Source: CATOSP01 sp965197545 (GTDB lineage Bacteria > Chloroflexota > Dehalococcoidia > Lucifugimonadales > UBA3495). Taken from it: a stretch of 64,000 nucleotides of DNA. The DNA lies in assembly GCA_965197545.1 (NCBI GenBank), contig CBDANJ010000008.1, positions 1,488,001 through 1,552,000 of the forward strand, in the 5' to 3' direction. Both the position numbers and the translations under genes were made by a program. The notes under the pieces are model-generated. The model was not told where the DNA came from, ran no database searches, and saw only the letters and a program-made list of their open reading frames with translations. The stretch's first letter is position 1. Every line of letters begins with the position of its first letter. This document shows, piece after piece, positions 49,429 through 58,302 of this stretch.

Positions 49429-50979
49429 TTAGGAACCTTCGATGATGAAGTCGGAGACGCGCTCCCCGATCATCATGGTCGTGACATTGGTGTTGGCCCG
49501 GATGCAGTCCGGCATGATGGAGGCATCGACTACGCGAATCCCCTCCAGCCCGTGGACCTTTCCGTATTGGTCAACCACCGCCATCGGGTCGGATGATGGC
49601 CCCATCTTGCAGGTGCAGGAGATGTGTTGAGAGGTCGTAACTTCCCGCCTCATCCACTGGTCGAGGGCATCGTCCGAGGCCAGATCGGCGTCGGTGGGGT
49701 CCACGCGCTCCTGAATGATGTCCTTGAAGGACTCGTGCTCACCCAGACCCACGCAGATTCGCACCGACTCCCTGAGGCGCTTCCGGTCGAACTCCTCCTC
49801 CAGGTAGTGGTATTCCAACACTGGCTGGTCCGTGGGGTCGGTTGAGGCTAGGCGCAACTCCCCGGCGCCTACTGCCAGGTATATGCCTGCGGTCATCCGG
49901 ATGCCCAGTGGCTCCATGCGGTTACCGCCCCGGTTCACCCGCTCGGTGGCGTATGACTGCATGGATATCTTCATGTCGTTGCGCAGGTCCGAGTCTGCTG
50001 CTGTGTAGCGCAGGGTCAGTTGCATCCTGGGGGCCAGGCCGTCTAGGTCGAACCCCGGCCTGGTGCGCCAGGTGACCCACACGCCCGGGTGGTCACGCAT
50101 GTTCTGACCGATCCCCGGTTTGTCTGAAATGACGGGGATGCCCAGGCTGCGCAGGTGGCCGGCGGGGCCCACGCCGGAGAGCATCAATATCTGGGGCGAA
50201 CCGATCGCTCCCGCGGACAGGATGATCTCGTCACCTTCGACGACAAACCGCTCCCCTCCGCTCTCCAACTCCACTCCGGTAGCCCGGTTGCCCTCGAACA
50301 CGATCCGGTAGACCGTGCAGTTGGGCCGGATGGTCAGGTTGAGGCGGTGCCTCGCCTGGTCCAAATAACCCAGTGCGGTGCTCATCCGGATGCCGTTGGG
50401 GTTGTTAAGCGGGGTGGGTCCCACTCCCCACGAGTCCGGGTGGTTGTGGTCGGGGCAGTCGGGATAGCCTGCGGCGGTGGCAGCTTCGTGGAAGGCTACC
50501 TGTGCCGGGAGCCAGGTCTCTCTCTTGAAACGGTGCATCACGATTGGACCGTCTGAGTTGTGGAAGTCGTCGGTGCCGAAGTCGGTGTCGGTCTCGATCT
50601 TGCGGAAATAGGGGATCAGTTTTTGGAACTCCCATTCGTCGTTGCCGAAGGAGGCCCAGGTGTCGTAGTCTTCGGGAACGCCGCGTAGGAACACCTGGCC
50701 GTTGATGGCGCTGGAGCCGCCGGTAACCTTTCCCCTGGGCACCATCATCGGTGGAGCTTCTTCAGTTCCCTTACCGACAAACTGCCAGTTATGGTCGCTG
50801 GTCATCACGTCGGCTTCGGTAGCGTAGCCGAACTTTACCTCTTCGGGGAGATGTTCGAAGTTGGGATAGTCGTGGCCCGCCTCCAGCAACAACACGGACC
50901 GGTTGGGGTCCTCGGAGAGGCGGGTCGCGAGGATCGACCCCGCCGATCCCGCGCCTATGACGATTTTGTCGTATTTCAT
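49429..50979 (-). CDS. GMC-family FAD oxidoreductase (choline dehydrogenase-like)
   Basis: 516 residues. The ADP-binding start KIVIGAGSAGSILATRLSED (residues about 5-24) and LLLEAGHD, the GMC signature 1 (VPRGKVTGGSSAINGQVFLR) and signature 2 (EIILSAGAIGSPQILMLSGV) are present. The C-terminal SQHISCTCKMGP and DASIMPDCIRANTNVTTMMI carry the active-site His/Asn region. Substrates in this family are alcohols (choline, sugars, aryl alcohols). Full length; it is downstream of the glutaredoxin-DinB selenoprotein gene by 36 bases on the same strand, so the two may be co-transcribed. Confidence 0.9.
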   Translation of the reverse strand: MKYDKIVIGAGSAGSILATRLSEDPNRSVLLLEAGHDYPNFEHLPEEVKFGYATEADVMTSDHNWQFVGKGTEEAPPMMVPRGKVTGGSSAINGQVFLRGVPEDYDTWASFGNDEWEFQKLIPYFRKIETDTDFGTDDFHNSDGPIVMHRFKRETWLPAQVAFHEAATAAGYPDCPDHNHPDSWGVGPTPLNNPNGIRMSTALGYLDQARHRLNLTIRPNCTVYRIVFEGNRATGVELESGGERFVVEGDEIILSAGAIGSPQILMLSGVGPAGHLRSLGIPVISDKPGIGQNMRDHPGVWVTWRTRPGFDLDGLAPRMQLTLRYTAADSDLRNDMKISMQSYATERVNRGGNRMEPLGIRMTAGIYLAVGAGELRLASTDPTDQPVLEYHYLEEEFDRKRLRESVRICVGLGEHESFKDIIQERVDPTDADLASDDALDQWMRREVTTSQHISCTCKMGPSSDPMAVVDQYGKVHGLEGIRVVDASIMPDCIRANTNVTTMMIGERVSDFIIEGS

Positions 50980-51015
50980 AGCTCCTCCACGTGGAGTTGG
51001 ATGTACGGGTACGGG

Positions 51016-51777
51016 CTAGATCAACGCGTCGGGCGTAACGATCCCTTCCATGTCGGCCTCGGTGGCCGGGTTTTCCAGCGTTAGCCCCAGGTCTTCCTGC
51101 ATGAAGTAGTAGACCTGCTTGAGATGGTGCGTGCTGTGGCTCAGGATGATGTTCAACAGCTCCAGTACGGTGACTTCGCCGCCGTAGTGCGCCGGGACCA
51201 CCCGGTCGAAGGACTCCTCCTTGCCGCTGGCCAGGAACTCCCGTATGTCCTTCAGGACACCTTCGCCGTAGTTGACGATGGCGTCAGCGGAAACCACGCT
51301 CTTTAACCGCTGGTTCGAGGCCGCCATGTCCTCGGTGCTCATGCTGCCGTGTTCGTGGCTCAGGTAGGCCAGTTCCGGGAAAGAGACTATGTGGACGATC
51401 AGGTCCCTGGCCGATTGCGGCCGCCAGGGAATCATCCCGGCAAGTTGGTCTTCCGATAGCTGGCAAGTGGCCCGCATGGCCGCGCCCAGGATTCCCGTGT
51501 ATTTCTCGGAAAGCCAATCAGTCTTCCCTGACAGGTCCACCTGTATGTTCAGGTTTAGAGCGGGGACAAGTTTTTTCGGGTAGTATCCGATGATCACGTC
51601 GTCATCGTCGACGATGGTCACCGGGACCGACTTGATATTGCGGCTCCTCAGGTATTCCACCGCTTCGGGGTCAGTTGCCAGATCGTGGTGCTCGAACTGA
51701 ACACCGTTGGACGAGAGGAATTCCTCCAGCGTCCTGCAGCTAAATCAACCAGGGTTGGTGTAGACTTGCACCTTCAT
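51016..51777 (-). CDS. Glutaredoxin-DinB fusion selenoprotein
   Basis: 253 residues from the ATG at 51777, with an in-frame TGA at 51747-51745 read as Sec11. The start MKVQVYTNPG-Sec-FSCRTLEEFL is a glutaredoxin/NrdH N-terminus in which Sec replaces the first Cys of the CxxC site (Sec11-Cys14). The domain continues with LATDPEAVEYLRSRNIKSVPVTIVDDDD, including the cis-Pro SVPV. From about residue 95 a DinB-like four-helix bundle follows, with the metal-site motif HSTHHLKQVYYF near residue 225. DinB-like proteins include bacillithiol and mycothiol transferases, so the fusion may join thiol transfer to selenol reduction. Default calling begins at the GTG at 51660 and loses the active site. Confidence 0.9.
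51709..51734 (-). promoter_or_regulatory. Candidate SECIS hairpin in the glutaredoxin-DinB gene
   Basis: Beginning 10 bases after the TGA on the minus strand, GGACG (51734-51730) pairs with CGTCC (51713-51709), and an inner GAGG/CCTC pair closes an AATT loop. The distance is as expected of a bacterial SECIS. The guanine-rich CTGGAGG also occurs in the loop region of the grdA hairpin. Fold is by eye only. Confidence 0.5.
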
Positions 51778-51868
51778 GATTCTCTCCTAACATGTTCCAG
51801 CCGTATGCCCTAACCTTAATGGAAAGGGTATCAGGATGTTGGACGGGATTAGCGTAATTGCCGCTTGG

Positions 51869-51886
51869 AGTTGTGTCAACACAACT
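51869..51886. promoter_or_regulatory. Palindrome overlapping the amt promoter
   Basis: Eight-base perfect arms AGTTGTGT and ACACAACT around CA form an 18-bp palindrome. Its right edge lies 18 bases before a TATAAT box at 51905-51910, i.e. in the -35 region of the ammonium transporter gene. Placement suggests an operator for a dimeric regulator; the sequence is not the known NtcA, TnrA or GlnR consensus. Confidence 0.55.
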
Positions 51887-51904
51887 GCGTCTTAGTCGGC
51901 GTGG

Positions 51905-51910
51905 TATAAT
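51905..51910 (+). promoter_or_regulatory. -10 box of the ammonium transporter gene
   Basis: Perfect TATAAT about 65 bases before the amt start, preceded by GTGG and by the palindrome in the -35 position. No TTGACA is seen, which fits a promoter that depends on or is controlled by a regulator. Confidence 0.5.
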
Positions 51911-51974
51911 CCCGCATCGACGGGATGAGTCCCATTCTTAGCGGATTGCTCATCGCGCCAATCAAGTTTATGGG

Positions 51975-53198
51975 ATGAGTTCAATGAATCCCAGCGACAT
52001 TGGATGGGTCTTGATCTGTTCCGCCCTGGTGTTGCTGATGACACCAGGGTTGGCGTTCTTCTACGGCGGCCTAGCTCGAAGCAAGAATGTCGCCGCCACC
52101 ATCATGCACAGCCTGATGAGTATGGGCATCGTCAGTGTGGCCTGGGTGCTCTGGGGTTATTCGCTGGCCTTCGCCCCAGATTACGGGCACTTCATCGGGG
52201 ACCTGTCCTATTTGGGGCTGAACAACGTCAGCGCGACCGAAGCCGGACCCTACGCGGATAACATTCCCCACCAAACGTTCATGGTCTTCCAGGGAATGTT
52301 CGCCATCATATCGTGTGCGTTGGTTACCGGGGCTTTTGCGGAGAGGGTGAAGTTCATTTCTTATCTTCTATTCACGGTCCTATGGCTTACCCTGGTATAC
52401 GTGCCCGTTGCCCACTGGGTTTGGGGAGGGGGCTGGATTCACGATCTGGGCGCGTTGGACTTCGCCGGCGGAAACGTGGTCCACATCAACACGGGCGTTG
52501 CAGCGCTGGCCGCGGCCCTCATCTTCGGCAAGCGCATCGGTTTTACCCAAGAGCCTATGGAGCCGCACAACATCCCGCTGGTTGTGATTGGGGCGGGTAT
52601 CCTGTGGTTCGGCTGGTTCGGGTTCAACGCGGGGTCGGCCCTGGCCGTGAATGGGACTGCGGTGAACGCCTTTGTCGTGACCAGCACCTCGGCCGCCGCG
52701 GGCGTGCTGGGTTGGACCGCCGCCTCGTGGATCATCCACCGCAAGCCCTCGGTCATTGGCGCGGCATCGGGCGCAGTCGCCGGGTTGGTGGGCATCACCC
52801 CCGCCGCAGGTTACGTTGGCCCTTTGCCAGCCATTGCCATTGGTTTGGTGGCGGGCATCCTCTGCCTGATCGCGTCCGAATTCCTCGTGAAGATCAAGCT
52901 GGACGACTCCCTCTCGGTGTGGGGAGTACACGGGATCGGCGGGACTTGGGGGGCGTTGGCCACCGGCATATTCGTCGGCGTTGGCTACGGGACCATAGAG
53001 GGGTTCACAGATGTTTCAAGGACGGAGCAGATCGTCGCCCAACTCATCTCCATAGTGGCTACCTGGGTTTGGTCCTTCGTCGCCACGGCCGCGATATTCT
53101 GGGTACTTAAGATCACCGTCGGCCTGCGGGTCTCGGATGAAGATGAGATTGTGGGTCTGGACTCCGCTGAACACGGCGAGACCGCATACCGGTTATGA
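51975..53198 (+). CDS. amt: Ammonium transporter (Amt family)
   Basis: 407 residues with about 11 membrane helices. MTPGLAFFYGGLARSKNVAA is the start of TM1-loop typical of Amt. YVPVAHWVWGGGWIHDLGALDFAGGNVVHINTGVAALAAALIFG holds the twin-His pore region and the family signature, and GVHGIGGTWGALATGIFVG the second pore histidine. A cytoplasmic C-terminal tail ends in SAEHGETAYRL. It carries NH4+/NH3 into the cell in nitrogen scarcity. No glnB/glnK follows, which is less usual. Two ATG starts (51975, 51984) are possible; the first is used. Confidence 0.93.
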   Translation: MSSMNPSDIGWVLICSALVLLMTPGLAFFYGGLARSKNVAATIMHSLMSMGIVSVAWVLWGYSLAFAPDYGHFIGDLSYLGLNNVSATEAGPYADNIPHQTFMVFQGMFAIISCALVTGAFAERVKFISYLLFTVLWLTLVYVPVAHWVWGGGWIHDLGALDFAGGNVVHINTGVAALAAALIFGKRIGFTQEPMEPHNIPLVVIGAGILWFGWFGFNAGSALAVNGTAVNAFVVTSTSAAAGVLGWTAASWIIHRKPSVIGAASGAVAGLVGITPAAGYVGPLPAIAIGLVAGILCLIASEFLVKIKLDDSLSVWGVHGIGGTWGALATGIFVGVGYGTIEGFTDVSRTEQIVAQLISIVATWVWSFVATAAIFWVLKITVGLRVSDEDEIVGLDSAEHGETAYRL

Positions 53199-53202
53199 AG
53201 AA

Positions 53203-53231
53203 GCGAGGCCACCGCCCTATGGTGGCCTCGC
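53203..53231. terminator. Terminator hairpin after amt
   Basis: GCGAGGCCACC (53203-53213) and GGTGGCCTCGC (53221-53231) form an 11-bp perfect stem with a 7-base loop, right after the amt stop and before the convergent NHL gene. No T-run follows; may act for both directions. Confidence 0.75.
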
Positions 53232-53259
53232 GCTCGCGGGGAAAGTATCCAACCACCCG

Positions 53260-54258
53260 TTACAGGTTGATCGGGTGTTCCTCGTACTCCTTTTCCTTGT
53301 TGTATATCTGGATGCGGTGACGGGCTGTTTCGAGAACAAAGAGCCGGTCGTTTTCGTCAACCTTCACCGCCACGGGCCGCCGGAAACGCCATTCGGGTTC
53401 CATGTTGGCCCGCCGCCTGGCCTTTACGATGTCCGGGTTGGCGTCAATGTAGGTCTGGGTCCACGGTGAGGGCTCCTGGGCGTCTCCGACCAGTGTGGCT
53501 ATGAAGGCTCCGTCGGGGCCGTATACCTGTACCCGGTGATTCCCCCAGTCGGTGACAAACACGTCGCCGTCCGAGTCAACCGCCACTCCCGAAGGCCTGG
53601 TCAGGTCTCCTACCCGTAGGTCAGAGCCTCCGAACTGCCGGAGGAACTGCCCCGTGGAGGAGAACTTCTGAATGCGGTCGTTCTGCCAGTCGGCCACGTA
53701 GACGTCTCCCTCCCGGTCCACACAGATCCCCCAGGGCATGTCCAACTCACCCTCGCCATTGCCCTGGTTTCCGAACGCGCCGAGGAACTCTCCTTCGGTC
53801 GTGAACCGCTGTACCCGGTGATTCAAGCTGTCCACCACGTAGAGGGCGCCGTCGGGACCAACAGCCAGCCCGGACGGACCGTTTAATTCTCCCTCCGCGG
53901 TGCCGGGGCTACCCCAGTTGGTGACGAAAGTCCCAGATTCGTCGAACACTGAAATGCGGTGCAACTGCTCATCGGAGACATACAGGTTTTCATGGCTGTC
54001 CATGGTGATAGAGCGGGGCCAGATGAATTGTCCGTCACCCGCGCCGAATCCACCGAATTGGCCCTGGAAGTCGTGGGACAGGGTTACCCTGGTGATGCGT
54101 TGCCCCAGTTCCTCCATACCCCGGCTCAAAACGAAGATAACTCCGCCGGAGCCGAGTGCGAAGTCCTGGGGCGACCAGAATCCCTGACCCGCCATGGCGT
54201 ACATGCCGATGCAATAGCTATAGTCGAAGACCCGCCCTGCCGCGACCGTTGTCAGCAT
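53260..54258 (-). CDS. NHL-repeat beta-propeller protein
   Basis: 332 residues containing about six NHL-type repeats, each with the pattern GxFxxxFGxxG..G.L..P.g.avd..G.vyVaD..n.RiqvF (e.g. ITMDSHENLYVSDEQLHRIS, ICVDREGDVYVADWQNDRIQ and VAVDSDGDVFVTDWGNHRVQ). No signal peptide is evident. Family roles range from binding scaffolds to peptidyl-alpha-hydroxyglycine lyases. GGAGAGGTAGCC precedes the ATG. It follows the DUF1501 gene on the same strand by 51 bases. Confidence 0.82.
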   Translation of the reverse strand: MLTTVAAGRVFDYSYCIGMYAMAGQGFWSPQDFALGSGGVIFVLSRGMEELGQRITRVTLSHDFQGQFGGFGAGDGQFIWPRSITMDSHENLYVSDEQLHRISVFDESGTFVTNWGSPGTAEGELNGPSGLAVGPDGALYVVDSLNHRVQRFTTEGEFLGAFGNQGNGEGELDMPWGICVDREGDVYVADWQNDRIQKFSSTGQFLRQFGGSDLRVGDLTRPSGVAVDSDGDVFVTDWGNHRVQVYGPDGAFIATLVGDAQEPSPWTQTYIDANPDIVKARRRANMEPEWRFRRPVAVKVDENDRLFVLETARHRIQIYNKEKEYEEHPINL

Positions 54259-54309
54259 GGCTACCTCTCCTTGAGTGTTTTGAATAAACCGCTGGCGTAG
54301 CGCGGCCGA

Positions 54310-55440
54310 CTAGATGAAGTCCAGTTGCTCGAAGTTGCCGCCGACTATCGGCGCCGGGTCTAGCCCCAGCCACTTGTCCACGACGGTGGCGTAGAAGCCC
54401 CTAAAATCGTAGTTGGGGGCGAGGTCGCCCTGCTGCAGGTCTTCGGGCTTCAGCGATGGGTAGGTGCTGTACATCCCGCCGTTGACCTGATCGCCAATAA
54501 CGAAGGCCACTCCGCCCGCCCCGTGGTCGGTGCCGGTGCCGTTGTCGCGGACACGGCGGCCGAACTCGGTAAACATGACCATGATCAGATTCTCGCCGGC
54601 GTTGTGCTCCTGGAGGTCCAGGAAGAAATCGCTGATGGCCCTGGACGTGTCGATCCACAACTTGGTGTGCATCGGCGGCTGGTTGAAGTGGGTGTCGAAG
54701 CTGCCGTGGGCCGTGTAGAAGAGCTGTGTTCCCAGGTCCGCTAGGTAAACCTGGGCTATGCTCTTGAGGTTCTTGGCAATGGGGGTATCGGCGTACTCCA
54801 CGGTTGAGGAATACTTTTCCGGCGCGACCTTCAAGATATCCGCGCCCCGAAGGGCATCCCGGCCAGTCTGCCCAAGGTAGTCCATAGTGGGTCCGGTGCC
54901 AACGGCGGGGGCGTACATGCGGGCGAACCGTTCAAGTAGCTTGTCCCGGTCCCCCGCCATGCCCGGAACGTCGGACATGACTCCGTAGGATTCCAGGTTG
55001 GACACGGACGTCACCGGCACTCCCCGCAAGGCCAAGGCCCGGGGCAACCCCTGTCCGAAGTTGATCCCCTTCAGGACGTTGTCCCCGGCCGGGTCCAGGT
55101 CTCGGATGACTTTACCCGCCCATCCCTCGGTGCCAACCTTGTCCGGCTCGCAGGTGTGCCAGATGTCCATTGACCGGAAGTGGGAGCGAGGGGAATTCTC
55201 GTACCCGATGCCGTGGATTATCGCGACCTTACCCTGGTCATACAGTTCCTTCACGGGTCCCATGTTGGGGTTGAAGGCAAGTTGGTCGTCGATGGGCAGT
55301 ACCTGGTCTTCGGGGATACCCACACGAGGACGGGCGTCCCGGTAGTGGGGGTCGGTGTAGGGGATAATCGTGTTGAGGTAGTCGTTTGCTCCCGTGAGTT
55401 GGAAAACTACGACCACCGGGTCTTTCTTAGTCGTTGTCAT
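54310..55440 (-). CDS. DUF1501 family protein
   Basis: 376 residues. VVVVFQLTGANDYLNTIIPY at the N-terminus, NPNMGPVKELYDQGKVAIIH, YENSPRSHFRSMDIWHTCEP, and TEFGRRVRDNGTGTDHGAGG near the C-terminus are the family's conserved blocks (sulfatase-like alkaline phosphatase fold). Many homologs carry a Tat signal; none is seen here. DUF1501 genes are nearly always next to DUF1800, as here. Role unknown, proposed in extracellular or periplasmic sulfated polymer handling. Confidence 0.87.
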   Translation of the reverse strand: MTTTKKDPVVVVFQLTGANDYLNTIIPYTDPHYRDARPRVGIPEDQVLPIDDQLAFNPNMGPVKELYDQGKVAIIHGIGYENSPRSHFRSMDIWHTCEPDKVGTEGWAGKVIRDLDPAGDNVLKGINFGQGLPRALALRGVPVTSVSNLESYGVMSDVPGMAGDRDKLLERFARMYAPAVGTGPTMDYLGQTGRDALRGADILKVAPEKYSSTVEYADTPIAKNLKSIAQVYLADLGTQLFYTAHGSFDTHFNQPPMHTKLWIDTSRAISDFFLDLQEHNAGENLIMVMFTEFGRRVRDNGTGTDHGAGGVAFVIGDQVNGGMYSTYPSLKPEDLQQGDLAPNYDFRGFYATVVDKWLGLDPAPIVGGNFEQLDFI

Positions 55441-55487
55441 TGGTCACTCTCCGACGACGTATCGTTGTCTGTGTTCCGGATCAGGGT

Positions 55488-56891
55488 CTAGGCAAACTGA
55501 AAGTCCCTGGAGGCGGCAATCAGGGCCAACATAACGCCGACGCGCTGTTCCGACTCTCTAGCGTTCTCGTCCGAGTCCCAGCGGAGGTCTCCGCCTTCTT
55601 CCGCCTGTTCAATGAGTTCGCGCCTGGTGATCTCGCTGACTTCTATGGGCCCCACCAACTCCAGGCAGGTTTCCACGAACTCGGCCGCGGTGGCGGCATT
55701 CCTGTCCCGGAGCCCGTTAACAATGGACTTGATACCGGGTAGAGAGGTGTTGCCCATGAGGTTAGCGGCAAAATTCACCCGGCGGACCAGGGAACCGCCG
55801 TCGATCCACTCCGATCCCGTGTGCCAGCTTTCGACGCTGGGCGGGTTCAGGAGTTCCTGGCCTTGGTAGGCGCACTCGAAGGCGAGGGCGGGGAAGCCGG
55901 GTCTCGGCTTGTTGTAGCTGCCGGCCAGCCGGGCGGTGCTAACCACCAACTCGGCGGGACTCTTCACGTGTTCAAACTGCGCCTCTTTGAAGAAATCGGA
56001 CGTGAACAGCACGCGAAGCACGGCGCGGATATCGAAGTCTGAGTCCTCGTAGGCTTGCACCAGTGTGTCGATAGCCTCCGCGTCTCTCGGGGGTGTGATG
56101 TTCCAGCTAGGCACCTGCGGCTCGTCCGCCACGAAGAAGTTGTACAGGTGCCGGGCCAGGAATCTAGCCGTCGCTGGCTGCCGCACCACGATCTGAATGA
56201 TGTCGTCGCCGTCTAGGTTGCCTTCGTGCCCCAGGAAGGTCTTTTCACCGTCGTCGTGGTCCTCGGGCCTGTACTCGAAGTTCCAATAGAAGCGGCCCAG
56301 GGGGTTTCTCGGGATCTTGGGGGCGATGGTCCAGCCGGTGAAGGCTCTGGACGCTTCCTTGATGTCGTCCTCTGAGTAGTTGCCGACGCCCATGGAGAAC
56401 AACTCCAAAAGCTCACGGCCCCAGTTCTCGTTAATTGCCCCGCGGTGGTTGCCGTTGTTGTCGAGCCAATAGATCATCGCCGGATTCTTGGCCAACTCGA
56501 TCAGCAAGTCTGGGAACCGGCCCAGCCCGTGCTGCCGGAACATGGCGATCTGCTGGGTAAGTTCCGGCGGGTTGTCCACCTTGGAGTTCCCGGTGGCGAA
56601 AAGTTGGTGCCAGAAGAGAGCCATCTTCTCTTCCAGGGGACGATGGGTGTTGATCATGCGGTAGACCCAGTCCGCCTGGTTCACCGGGGGCGCAAGAGCG
56701 CCTTCCATTCCGGGGAAATACCTATAGAGGATGTTCTCGTCTACGGGTGGGTAAGCTTCGGTGTTGAGGAGGTCTTCCACGGTGGCTTCATAACCAGCCG
56801 CAGCCCTCCCTTCCAGCTCATGGTAAGACGCGCCAAAACCGGCCCGGCGCATAAGGTGACCCATTAGCGCGATCTCGTCTCGACTGGGCAT
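55488..56891 (-). CDS. DUF1800 family protein
   Basis: 467 residues. HLMRRAGFGASYHELEGRAA at the N-terminus and EKMALFWHQLFATGNSKVD, REFMELFSMGVGNYSEDDI-like blocks (here GRELLELFSMGVGNYSEDDI), TGWTI and FLGHEGNLDGDDIIQIV mark DUF1800. I use the ATG preceded by AGGAGG six bases away, giving MPSRDEIALMG; the frame extends 14 codons further upstream. No signal peptide seen. It is the upstream partner of the DUF1501 gene (48-base gap). Confidence 0.87.
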   Translation of the reverse strand: MPSRDEIALMGHLMRRAGFGASYHELEGRAAAGYEATVEDLLNTEAYPPVDENILYRYFPGMEGALAPPVNQADWVYRMINTHRPLEEKMALFWHQLFATGNSKVDNPPELTQQIAMFRQHGLGRFPDLLIELAKNPAMIYWLDNNGNHRGAINENWGRELLELFSMGVGNYSEDDIKEASRAFTGWTIAPKIPRNPLGRFYWNFEYRPEDHDDGEKTFLGHEGNLDGDDIIQIVVRQPATARFLARHLYNFFVADEPQVPSWNITPPRDAEAIDTLVQAYEDSDFDIRAVLRVLFTSDFFKEAQFEHVKSPAELVVSTARLAGSYNKPRPGFPALAFECAYQGQELLNPPSVESWHTGSEWIDGGSLVRRVNFAANLMGNTSLPGIKSIVNGLRDRNAATAAEFVETCLELVGPIEVSEITRRELIEQAEEGGDLRWDSDENARESEQRVGVMLALIAASRDFQFA

Positions 56892-57073
56892 CATTCTCCT
56901 CCTATTCCCACAGACCAGACCCTGATTGTGCATTTCCTAAAGAGTAATTTAATCCTACGGTTGGGGTAGTTGCATGTCAAGCGTAGATGAGGAACCGGAG
57001 CGAAAATGTGTAACCCTGGCTGGAGTCCGGGGTCACAGTGATTCATAGCTGACGAAATACCGCTACGACTCCG

Positions 57074-58222
57074 TCATGTAGAGAGTATGTCCTTGATCCT
57101 GGCGGCGATGGTGTGTTCGCCGCCTTCCTTTAGCTGCGGCATCCGCACCGTGAAAGAGTCCGCGTCTGGCGGGTAGTAGTCCGGCCGTCCGTAGGGTGAG
57201 CGGACCCAGATGCTCGGGTTGCCAGCCTTCAGCTCATCCACTACGTCGCCGGCTGATTTTCCGGTCCTGGCGACGTCCAACTTAATCGTCAGACCGTCAA
57301 TCGGGCCTTCCTCGGGTGAGTCCAGCAGTTCCACGTTTTCGAGGTCCCGGAGGTCATCCCTTAAACTTGAAATCCTGACCTCGTAGCCCGCGAACCTGTC
57401 TTCGTGGTTCATGGATAGCCACTCGCGCAGCGCACCGTAGACGGCAACTACTTCCTGCCGGTCTACCTTCATTGGCCTACCGAAAGCTCGGGAGTCGGTG
57501 GCCTCGAATCCTATGAAGCTATGTTTTCTCGCAACGTCCAGGAGGTCCCTTCTTCCGGTGAGCAGGCCGCTGGAGTTCACGGCGCCGAAGTACTTGGCCC
57601 CATAAGCCACCAAGTCCGCGCCCATCTTCACGTACCGGCTCAGCTTGTCCGTGGGGTATACCTCCCCGGCGGCGTCAACAATTATGGGGACGTTGCGGGA
57701 GTGGCCGATACGGATCACCTCTTCCAGGGACACCGCGCCGGGCAGACGGTCACCGGGGGCCAGGTAGTGTATGCCCGCCGTGTTCGGGCCAATGGCCTCC
57801 TCGATTTGTTCCGGCCTGGTCTCTTCCAGGTCGCCAACTTCTACCAGTTTGCCGCCTGGTATGGTGACGCAGCGGTCGTACCGGACCCGTAGCTGGCGTT
57901 GGATGATGAACTCGTATGGCATCCCCGTTGTATCCGGAATAAGGTCGATCTTCTCCTGGTCGTCTCCGGTCATGCAGGCCGCCGCGCCAACTGCCAGGGC
58001 GGCGGAGCATCCGGACGTAACCAGGGCGGCCTCAACGTCCAGCATGGCGGCGATCCTTTCGGCCACGTTGTCCATGAGTTCGCTCAGGTCGACGTAATAC
58101 TCTTCCGCGGAGTCCATCAGGGCCCTGACGTCCGCTGAAGGGGTGGCCCCGCCGAGCATCGTCCTGTTTCCCTGCGCGTTTAAGACCGGTCTGACACCGA
58201 GTTCGTCAAAAATTCCTGGCAT
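57074..58222 (-). CDS. SelA/DgaE-like PLP enzyme
   Basis: 382 residues, PLP fold type I, in the SelA-like group that also holds D-glucosaminate-6-phosphate ammonia lyase. GVRPVLNAQGNRTMLGGATP is the typical N-terminal block, EAALVTSGCSAALAVGAAAC the cofactor phosphate loop, IIVDAAGEVYP has the Asp for the pyridine N (183), and the Schiff-base Lys210 is in VAYGAKYFGAVNSSG. The length (SelA is about 450-470) and the C-terminus favour a lyase or aminotransferase-like paralog rather than selenocysteine synthase. Sec decoding in this organism is implied by two genes nearby, but this gene should not be counted as selA without a tree. Confidence 0.8.
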   Translation of the reverse strand: MPGIFDELGVRPVLNAQGNRTMLGGATPSADVRALMDSAEEYYVDLSELMDNVAERIAAMLDVEAALVTSGCSAALAVGAAACMTGDDQEKIDLIPDTTGMPYEFIIQRQLRVRYDRCVTIPGGKLVEVGDLEETRPEQIEEAIGPNTAGIHYLAPGDRLPGAVSLEEVIRIGHSRNVPIIVDAAGEVYPTDKLSRYVKMGADLVAYGAKYFGAVNSSGLLTGRRDLLDVARKHSFIGFEATDSRAFGRPMKVDRQEVVAVYGALREWLSMNHEDRFAGYEVRISSLRDDLRDLENVELLDSPEEGPIDGLTIKLDVARTGKSAGDVVDELKAGNPSIWVRSPYGRPDYYPPDADSFTVRMPQLKEGGEHTIAARIKDILST

Positions 58223-58302
58223 CTTCTAATCCTCGAAACAGCCGATGGGTTCCCGCAAGCTGTTTTGTGACTCGTCCTATTAAAGGCCTTTTGTGAGCAG
58301 TG

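Noticed and set aside
57074..58222. Gene as selA (selenocysteine synthase)
   Set aside because: Too short and lacking the typical SelA N-terminal domain; closer to DgaE-like lyases.
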